Shown here: in pieces, positions 1 to 6,279 of the stretch
Position numbering within the stretch: the first letter of the stretch is position 1
Layout: every line of letters starts with the position of its first letter
NCBI GenBank assembly: GCA_025455445.1
Contig: JALOMN010000100.1
Location: 1-6,279, forward strand
Direction of reading: 5' to 3'
Source: Cyclobacteriaceae bacterium
Lineage (GTDB): Bacteria > Bacteroidota > Bacteroidia > Cytophagales > Cyclobacteriaceae
DNA length: 6,279 nt
The notes under the pieces: generated by a model
What the model saw: the letters and a program-made list of their open reading frames with translations, nothing else
Databases searched by the model: none
What the model was told of the DNA's origin: nothing
Program-made: the position numbers and the translations under genes

Positions 1-95
1 TGTTTTAATAATTTCTTTAAAGCGATAAAATCAATTTCACCTTTTTCGGTAAAAGGTGTTACCAGCGCTACGCCTGTTCCAAATAGCTTCTTCAT
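1..95 (-). CDS. dapA: 4-hydroxy-tetrahydrodipicolinate synthase, N-terminal fragment (gene continues past the left edge)
   Basis: Only the first 31 codons are present. They start MKKLFGTGVALVTPF, the N-terminal first strand and turn typical of DapA, followed by the usual D-F-x-A-L start of the first helix (D22, F23, A25, L26). In the family, the enzyme condenses pyruvate with aspartate semialdehyde in the cytoplasm, the first committed step of the diaminopimelate/lysine branch. The catalytic lysine and tyrosine lie outside the window, so activity cannot be judged. The ATG shares one base with the TAA of the upstream DUF6913-like gene (TAATG), which fixes the start and suggests translational coupling. 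Other aldolases of the same superfamily (N-acetylneuraminate lyase, KDG aldolase) have related N termini, but the GTGVALVTPF segment and the Bacteroidota context favour DapA. Confidence 0.85.
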   Translation of the reverse strand, partial: MKKLFGTGVALVTPFTEKGEIDFIALKKLLK

Positions 96-97
96 TA
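93..97 (-). promoter_or_regulatory. TAATG stop/start overlap coupling the DUF6913-like gene to dapA
   Basis: On the minus strand the five bases read TAATG: TAA ends the upstream gene and ATG begins dapA, sharing one A. No Shine-Dalgarno-like purine tract precedes the ATG, which is normal for Bacteroidota. The arrangement implies that ribosomes finishing the upstream frame can restart on dapA, so the two proteins are probably made together. The overlap is seen directly; the coupling is inferred. Confidence 0.7.
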
Positions 98-604
98 TCT
101 TAGTTTGCTTGTATAATTATACATGCTGTTTATTAAATCGCGGTTTGAACTGTTTTGTTCGATCATCAATTCAAAATACTGTTGTTCATTATCATTAAAC
201 CGACCTATCCGGAAATGGGCCTTGCTCCGCGCCAGTAAATTCAGGATTAATGGATTCGACTCACGGTCAATATAATACAAGTAGTCAAATACTTTTTCTG
301 CAAAAGCATTGGCGGCATCTGAGTTGATATTGCCCCAAAACGATAGTTCTTTAATTGTAAAAAAATCAAATTTGAACTCATAGTTATCCTTCTTTTCGGG
401 CAGAAATTCCAAGACAGTTACTTTTTTGCCTTCCTGCTCGAGCCGGTGGATAAAATCTTTGATATCGTCATGTTTTTGCTTGTCTTCAACCGTAAAAATG
501 ATGCCCATATTTACTGCTTGCTTGTATGGCATGCTGGACCGCACGGTTTTATTTTTTTTCAATGCCGCATCGGTGCGCAACTTCAGAAAGCTCATTCTAA
601 ACAT
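95..604 (-). CDS. DUF6913-like conserved protein of unknown function, 169 aa
   Basis: This is a soluble 169-residue protein with no signal peptide or membrane segment. From memory it resembles DUF6913, a Bacteroidota family often found beside dapA and ligA; I could not verify this by search. A basic N-terminal helix (about 5-30) leads to a strand-helix-strand unit: MGIIFTVED (33-41), an amphipathic helix (44-59) and KVTVLEFLP (61-69). A hydrophobic block follows, with FDFFTIKELSFWG (79-91), and then a helix and strand ending in LLARSKAHFRIGRF (123-136), which looks like the conserved core. The function is unknown. The start is ATG at 604, although the ATG three codons later (595) is equally possible because no ribosome binding site decides between them. 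It lies 58 bases after ligA and overlaps dapA by one base. In that 58-base gap I see no clear promoter or terminator. Confidence 0.75.
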   Translation of the reverse strand: MFRMSFLKLRTDAALKKNKTVRSSMPYKQAVNMGIIFTVEDKQKHDDIKDFIHRLEQEGKKVTVLEFLPEKKDNYEFKFDFFTIKELSFWGNINSDAANAFAEKVFDYLYYIDRESNPLILNLLARSKAHFRIGRFNDNEQQYFELMIEQNSSNRDLINSMYNYTSKLR

Positions 605-662
605 GTCCGAAATCTAGTAAAGTATGTTCATTTATAGGATACCGCAGGTAATACATTCTGAA

Positions 663-2681
<2,019 letters not shown>

Positions 2682-3377
2682 TTACAGATTGATGAAATTC
2701 AAAATCTGACATGCTGTAAGCGCTGCGGTTTCGGTTCGCAGTCGGTTTGGGCCAAGGCTTACAATCTCAAAATTATTTACCTGAGCATCTTTAATTTCCT
2801 CCGGGCTAAAATCACCTTCGGGGCCAATTAGCACCAAATAGTGAGAATTTTTTTGAGCTGCCGTGTGAAGCATGTTAGGATGCTCATTAGTAGCATGACA
2901 AATAAATTTTTGTTGTGCCTTTTTTTTCAATACTTCCTTAAATGGAATAAGCTCAGTGATTTCAGGTATCCATGCCTGCACAGATTGCTTCATTGCACTT
3001 ATCACTATCTTCATTAGTCTATCCTGATTGATGTGATGCCGCTCTGAATTTTGACAATCCATAAAATAAATTCTTTCCACACCAATTTCTACTGCTTTCT
3101 CAAGAAACCATTCGGTGCGGTCGATATTTTTAGTAGGAGCAACCGCGATTGATATTTCAAAAGGCCTGCGTGCAACTGATTTGGTATTTAAGATTTCAAA
3201 TTCACATTTTGCAGCATTCGCTTCAGTTATTTGCGCGTGGTAAAACGAACCTTGTCCATCGGTAATATCAATGGTATCAAGATTTTTCATGCGCAATACC
3301 TTTACCGCGTGCCTCGATTCTTCGGGCGATAGGAAGTTAGCTCCACGCGGAATTTCAGGTTGATAGAAAAGATTCAA
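2682..3377 (-). CDS. rsmE: 16S rRNA (uracil1498-N3)-methyltransferase RsmE, 231 aa, TTG start
   Basis: RsmE methylates N3 of U1498 in helix 44 of 16S rRNA in the assembled 30S subunit, using SAM. The N-terminal PUA-like domain (1-70) has the characteristic EESRHAVKVLRM (19-30). The C-terminal SPOUT domain has the knot motifs LVLIGPEGDFSPEE (181-194) and SLGPNRLRTETAAL (207-220), which form the SAM pocket. The AMKQS motif at 128-132 is present, followed by Q134 where many homologues have a basic residue. The start codon is TTG at 3377-3375. The frame has a TGA at 3413-3411 and no ATG or GTG in between, while the next in-frame ATG is codon 30, inside the conserved domain. The MNLFYQP N terminus is also family-typical. 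It lies 7 bases after the ACBP stop and 6 bases before ligA, so it is in the middle of an operon. Confidence 0.96.
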   Translation of the reverse strand: MNLFYQPEIPRGANFLSPEESRHAVKVLRMKNLDTIDITDGQGSFYHAQITEANAAKCEFEILNTKSVARRPFEISIAVAPTKNIDRTEWFLEKAVEIGVERIYFMDCQNSERHHINQDRLMKIVISAMKQSVQAWIPEITELIPFKEVLKKKAQQKFICHATNEHPNMLHTAAQKNSHYLVLIGPEGDFSPEEIKDAQVNNFEIVSLGPNRLRTETAALTACQILNFINL

Positions 3378-3384
3378 GGAGTTA

Positions 3385-3648
3385 TCAGGAATAGTGTTCT
3401 TGCAACGTCTTCATCAGATTAATATAATCTTGCATGGCCTTCTCTTTCTCAATGCCTTTTTTCGATTCCCATGCGCTGTATTTTGCAATCGCTTTAAAAT
3501 CGAAACCCATTGGTTTGGGTTCATTCACATCACCTTCTGTAGCTTGTTTATATAAGCCATATAACTCAAGCAGTTCTTCATTGGAAGGCCGCTTGGTTAG
3601 TTCTTTTGATTTTGAAACTGCCAGGTTAAAGTCATCAATCAAGGCCAT
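3385..3648 (-). CDS. acyl-CoA-binding protein (ACBP family), 87 aa
   Basis: This is a complete single-domain ACBP of the four-helix-bundle family best known from eukaryotes, where it binds medium- and long-chain acyl-CoA esters in the cytosol and buffers or delivers them to lipid enzymes. The 87-residue length equals that of animal ACBP. The signature LLELYGLYKQATEGD (26-40) is present, as is the second one, KYSAWESKKG (56-65). Residues matching the known ligand contacts of bovine ACBP are all there: Y30, Y33, K34, K56 and Y75 (bovine Y28, Y31, K32, K54, Y73). Ligand binding is therefore likely. There is no signal peptide or membrane segment. It starts at ATG 3648, is the first gene after the gltA terminator, and ends in TGA 7 bases before rsmE. 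A bacterial role in acyl-CoA pool control is inferred from the family; there is no lipid gene next to it here. Confidence 0.94.
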   Translation of the reverse strand: MALIDDFNLAVSKSKELTKRPSNEELLELYGLYKQATEGDVNEPKPMGFDFKAIAKYSAWESKKGIEKEKAMQDYINLMKTLQEHYS

Positions 3649-3673
3649 ATCGCGTTGGGTTTTATGTTTGTTT

Positions 3674-3705
3674 AAATAAAAAAAGGCTGAATAAAATTCA
3701 GCCTT
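3674..3705 (-). terminator. Rho-independent terminator of gltA
   Basis: Read on the minus strand, a perfect 10-bp inverted repeat (AAGGCTGAAT / ATTCAGCCTT, arms 3705-3696 and 3692-3683) closes on a TTT loop. The run TTTTTTTATTT (3684-3674) follows and overlaps the last two stem bases. The stem begins 25 bases after the gltA stop codon. On the plus strand the hairpin is not followed by a T tract, so it acts in one direction only. Confidence 0.88.
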
Positions 3706-3730
3706 AAAGATAATGACATTGTGGAGTAAA

Positions 3731-5017
3731 TTAACGCTTTTCTAATGCTACGTATGGACGCTGATTTTTTCCAACATATATCTGGCGTGGGCGACCAATT
3801 GGTTCTTTATTCTCACGCAATTCTTTCCATTGAGCAATCCATCCCGGCAAGCGGCCGATGGCAAACATCACGGTGAACATGTCTACCGGAATGCCTAGGG
3901 CGCGATAGATTATTCCAGAATAGAAATCGACATTTGGATATAATTTGCGTTCTACAAAATAAGGATCTTTCAGTGCGATTTCTTCCAGTTTCATTGCAAT
4001 TTCAAGCGTAGGGTCATTAACACCTAATTTGCTAAGTACATCATCAGCAGCTTTCTTGATAATGCGAGCCCGGGGGTCAAAGTTTTTATATACTCTGTGA
4101 CCAAAACCCATCAAACGGAATGGGTCGTTTTTGTCTTTTGCTTTGTCAATCCACTTGTCAACGTTACCACCATCTTTTTTAATCTCTTCTAACATAAGTA
4201 TTACTTCCTGGTTCGCACCACCGTGCAAAGGTCCCCATAATGCATTAATGCCTGCTGAGATAGAAGAATAAATACTTGCTTTGGATGAGCCCACAATGCG
4301 CACGGTAGAAGTAGAACAGTTTTGTTCGTGGTCTGCGTGAAGGATTAAAAGTTTATCCAGGGCGTTCGCAACTACAGGATCAACTTCATAATTTTCTGCA
4401 GGTAAAGCAAACATCATTTTTAAGAAACGCGAGCAATAATCCAGCGAGTTATCAGGATAATTTACCGGATGCCCAACTTCATTTTTATATGCCCAGGCAG
4501 CAAATGTTGGCATTTTTGCTAACGAGCGCACGATGCTTAAGTATACGCCAGCTGCGGAGCGATTTGGATCCAATGACTCAGGATAAAATGCAGTTTGTGC
4601 ACAGAATAATGATGAAAGCACTCCCATGGGATGCGAAGAAGAAGGGAAGCCATCCAGAATTTTCTTGATGTCTTCGTGCACCATGGTGTGTTTCTTTATG
4701 TCATCGCTGAATTTGTTTAACTCATTGGCATTAGGAAGCTCACCGAAAATCAACAGATAGGCTACTTCAAGAAAAGAAGATTTCTCTGCAAGTTCTTCTA
4801 TGGAATATCCACGATAGCGAAGAATACCATTATCTCCATCCAAAAAGGTGATGGCACTTTTTGTGGCACCGGTATTTTTGTAACCAAAGTCAAGTGTTAC
4901 TGCCCCGGTTTGCTCCAGTAAATTTCCGATGTCAATACCTAATTCTCCTTCAGTTCCTTCCACAATGGGAAATGAGTAGGATTTACCGTCTATGATTAGT
5001 TCTGCTGTCTTCGCCAT
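3731..5017 (-). CDS. gltA: citrate synthase GltA, 428 aa
   Basis: GltA condenses acetyl-CoA with oxaloacetate to citrate, the entry step of the TCA cycle, in the cytoplasm. At 428 residues with an N-terminal beta domain (about 4-50, starting [13 protein letters not shown]), it is of the E. coli-like hexameric class rather than the short dimeric class. The catalytic triad is H265 ([10 protein letters not shown]), H307 ([14 protein letters not shown]) and D364 (YPNVDFYSG). Oxaloacetate-binding H230 and R316 are also present, as is [17 protein letters not shown] (224-240). The position matching E. coli Cys206, which is linked to NADH binding, is Ala207 (LPAENYEV), so NADH inhibition may differ. 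The ATG at 5017 is preceded by a 69-base intergenic region without a Shine-Dalgarno sequence. An intrinsic terminator follows 25 bases after the stop, so gltA ends its transcription unit; it may start its own or follow the SPFH gene. Confidence 0.98.
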   Translation of the reverse strand: MAKTAELIIDGKSYSFPIVEGTEGELGIDIGNLLEQTGAVTLDFGYKNTGATKSAITFLDGDNGILRYRGYSIEELAEKSSFLEVAYLLIFGELPNANELNKFSDDIKKHTMVHEDIKKILDGFPSSSHPMGVLSSLFCAQTAFYPESLDPNRSAAGVYLSIVRSLAKMPTFAAWAYKNEVGHPVNYPDNSLDYCSRFLKMMFALPAENYEVDPVVANALDKLLILHADHEQNCSTSTVRIVGSSKASIYSSISAGINALWGPLHGGANQEVILMLEEIKKDGGNVDKWIDKAKDKNDPFRLMGFGHRVYKNFDPRARIIKKAADDVLSKLGVNDPTLEIAMKLEEIALKDPYFVERKLYPNVDFYSGIIYRALGIPVDMFTVMFAIGRLPGWIAQWKELRENKEPIGRPRQIYVGKNQRPYVALEKR

Positions 5018-5041
5018 GATCTAGAATGTTAACTTTGGTTT

Positions 5042-5068
5042 TAAAGATAAATGTTCAGCTATTACAAA
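5042..5068 (-). promoter_or_regulatory. weak candidate promoter for gltA
   Basis: In the 69-base gap before gltA the minus strand has TTTG (5068-5065) and then TATCTTTA (5049-5042), which matches seven of the eight positions of the Bacteroidota -7 element TAnnTTTG. The gap between the two elements is only 15 bases, shorter than the usual spacing of about 19-21, so the assignment is weak. If it is real, the gltA leader would be roughly 20-25 nt. A separate promoter would make sense for a highly expressed TCA gene, but read-through from the SPFH gene is equally possible because no terminator separates them. Confidence 0.25.
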
Positions 5069-5086
5069 AAAATGCCTTTTGTGGAT

Positions 5087-5902
5087 TTAGTTGTTTCCTA
5101 ATATCAGGGGCATACCGTCTTTGCCCGAGCCGACCACAATTATTTTACTGTTAGGAGATTTTGACAACTCGAGAGTTGCTTCTATACCCCTCATTTTCAA
5201 TAGTTTGTCTGTTAAGCTATTGTTGATAATATTATTCGCGCGTGACTCACCTTCTGCTGCTATGCGCTTGCGTTCAGCTTCACTTTTTTCTTTGTCAAGG
5301 CGAAATTGATAGGCAAGTGCCTCTTGTTCTTGCTGCAGTTTGTTTTCAATGGCTTGTTTGATTTGCTCAGGAAGCATGATTGAGCGGATAAGCACGGCAG
5401 TGGCATGCACATTATTCTTATTGAGGATGGCTTCCGTTTCACTTTTGATAGCTGTTTCTACTTCTGCCCGTTTGGTAGAATAGATTTCTTCTGCAGTATA
5501 ACGGCCCATTACCTGGCGCACAGTGGAGCGCACTTCAGGAATGACCAATACAGTTTCATAGTCTCTGGTGAATTGTTCGTGGATGTACCCGATTTTATCT
5601 GGAATAGGATAATAGCGAACTGTGATATCGATGTGAATAGATAAACCATTTTTATCCAACACATCCATATTTTCTTCTGATGACATCTCATTCACTTTAT
5701 ATAAAAATACTTCGTTCCAGGGGGCTTTCATGTGTGTGCCGGGACCAATGACATTATCCTTGTCCAAACCTTTTCCAAACGGATAAAAGACAACCGCTCT
5801 TTCGGTGGCGCTGATGCTGAACAATAAACTGGAGGATAAAGCCATCACAACAAAAAATGCAATGACTCCGAAAATGATAAAGGGTAATTTGCGATTATTC
5901 AT
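5087..5902 (-). CDS. membrane-anchored SPFH/prohibitin-family protein, 271 aa
   Basis: One hydrophobic N-terminal segment (about 7-31, after R4-K5) is followed by an SPFH domain (about 32-195). The domain shows family features: TERAVVFYPFGK (33-44), GPGTHMKAPW (53-62, cf. the G-x-H-x-K-x-P motif of prohibitins), a DKNGLSIHIDITVRY strand pair (83-97) and RYTAEEIYSTKRAEVE (134-149). A charged, Glu/Ala-rich helix (about 180-225, with KSEAERKRIAAEGESRANN at 206-224) is the usual coiled-coil oligomerisation region, and the C terminus ends in PLILGN. The lysines and arginines before the membrane segment suggest N-in/C-out topology as in HflK/HflC, which would put the SPFH domain in the periplasm (inferred). 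Family members form large rings or microdomain scaffolds and modulate proteases or membrane proteins; the partner here is unknown. It starts 11 bases after the channel-like gene, so the two are likely co-transcribed. No NfeD partner or FtsH gene is visible. Confidence 0.9.
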   Translation of the reverse strand: MNNRKLPFIIFGVIAFFVVMALSSSLLFSISATERAVVFYPFGKGLDKDNVIGPGTHMKAPWNEVFLYKVNEMSSEENMDVLDKNGLSIHIDITVRYYPIPDKIGYIHEQFTRDYETVLVIPEVRSTVRQVMGRYTAEEIYSTKRAEVETAIKSETEAILNKNNVHATAVLIRSIMLPEQIKQAIENKLQQEQEALAYQFRLDKEKSEAERKRIAAEGESRANNIINNSLTDKLLKMRGIEATLELSKSPNSKIIVVGSGKDGMPLILGNN

Positions 5903-5913
5903 ATAGTTAAAAC

Positions 5914-6279
5914 TTAGTTACTTTTTTGTGTTTCTTCCTGTTTGGGCAAGCTTAATAATTTTCCAATTATCAACATTCCATAAAGCATGCCTCCAATCGA
6001 TTCGATAATACTTATATTCTTAATCAGTTTAGTCGGTGTTAAATCTGAATCAATACCACCTAATACACTAAAACTATGGGCGACACACTCTGCATAATTA
6101 GGCAGCCCAAGTTCCACATTTATTCCCAAACTACCCGGCCTTGCTATACTGATTAAATCATAAAGGCTACCGAAAGAAATTCCAACCATGAGAAAAACGC
6201 AGGCAGCCCCCCAAAGTTTATCGGAAGTTAGAAAACCTTCAGAAAATAAATCGCGCAATGCGAAGATTATTACCGTTAC
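5914..6279 (-). CDS. channel-like membrane protein with non-canonical pore loop, C-terminal part (gene continues past the right edge)
   Basis: 121 residues are visible. The frame stays open to the window edge, and the first-ATG/TTG reading at 6258 is really an internal Leu codon (TTG) in the segment VTVIIFALRDLF. Numbering from the edge, a transmembrane helix covers about 21-44 (KLWGAACVFLMVGISFGSLY). A linker with a PGSLG segment (48-52) is followed by a putative re-entrant loop, SFSVLGGIDSDLTP (69-82), and a second helix (about 88-111, IIESIGGMLYGMLIIGKLL). This order and wording match bacterial two-helix K+-channel modules (Ion_trans_2 type): L-x-G helix, PGS linker, S-F-x-x-L ... D-x-T-P pore loop, and E-x-x-x-G-x-L-Y in the last helix. 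The TVGYG filter is replaced by a segment containing GGIDS. It ends in a short charged tail (PKQEETQKSN). The SPFH gene follows 11 bases downstream. Family assignment is from pattern memory and moderately sure; ion conduction is not implied. Confidence 0.62.
   Translation of the reverse strand, partial: VTVIIFALRDLFSEGFLTSDKLWGAACVFLMVGISFGSLYDLISIARPGSLGINVELGLPNYAECVAHSFSVLGGIDSDLTPTKLIKNISIIESIGGMLYGMLIIGKLLSLPKQEETQKSN

Noticed and set aside
605..630. TAGATTTC on the minus strand as a -7 promoter element for the DUF6913-like gene
   Set aside because: It matches TAnnTTTG except for the last base, but it has no TTG/TTTG partner at the right distance and would put the transcript start on top of the ATG.
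426..637. Two overlapping plus-strand open frames of 63 codons
   Set aside because: They are antisense to the DUF6913-like gene, overlap each other in different frames, and have no recognisable domain.
640..650. TACC-GCA-GGTA inverted repeat between ligA and the DUF6913-like gene
   Set aside because: A four-base-pair stem without a T tract is expected by chance and supports neither a terminator nor an operator.
5064..5082. Inverted repeat ACAAAA / TTTTGT between the SPFH gene and gltA, considered as a terminator
   Set aside because: The stem is six AT-rich pairs with a 7-base loop and is not followed by a T tract on the minus strand, so it would be too weak.
6256..6258. TTG as the start of the channel-like gene, giving 114 aa
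   Set aside because: The frame remains open to the window edge, and the seven codons before it (VTVIIFA) fit a preceding hydrophobic helix, so the gene is more likely cut by the edge.

Overview
The window is a stretch of ordinary bacterial chromosome in which every supportable gene lies on the minus strand, so transcription runs from high to low coordinates. Protein features point to the Bacteroidota: the LigA and RsmE sequence style, a stand-alone acyl-CoA-binding protein, a DUF6913-like gene beside dapA, AT-rich intergenic DNA, and no Shine-Dalgarno sequence before any start I inspected. A member of the Cytophagia or a related class is plausible, but I cannot name a genus.

Layout in transcription order: (1) the 3' part of a gene entering from the right edge (5914-6279), a small membrane protein resembling a two-helix potassium-channel pore module whose selectivity filter is not canonical; (2) 11 bases later, a membrane-anchored SPFH/prohibitin-family protein (5087-5902); (3) after 69 bases, citrate synthase gltA (3731-5017), closed by a clear intrinsic terminator (3674-3705); (4) a compact run of acyl-CoA-binding protein (3385-3648), rsmE (2682-3377), ligA (663-2675), a DUF6913-like protein (95-604) and the first 31 codons of dapA (1-95), which leaves the window on the left. 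Spacings in this run are 7 bases, 6 bases, 58 bases and a one-base TAATG overlap, so it is probably one operon, perhaps with an extra promoter before the DUF6913-like gene.

The genes are mostly housekeeping: TCA cycle entry (GltA), acyl-CoA buffering (ACBP), 16S rRNA U1498 methylation (RsmE), nick sealing (LigA) and the first committed step of the diaminopimelate/lysine branch (DapA). They do not form one pathway. I see no CRISPR array, tRNA, rRNA, insertion sequence or phage gene, and no gene-free stretch longer than 82 bases. The least ordinary part is the right end, where a channel-like protein that has lost the usual filter sits directly upstream of an SPFH scaffold-type protein. I found no convincing evidence of a wholly new system.
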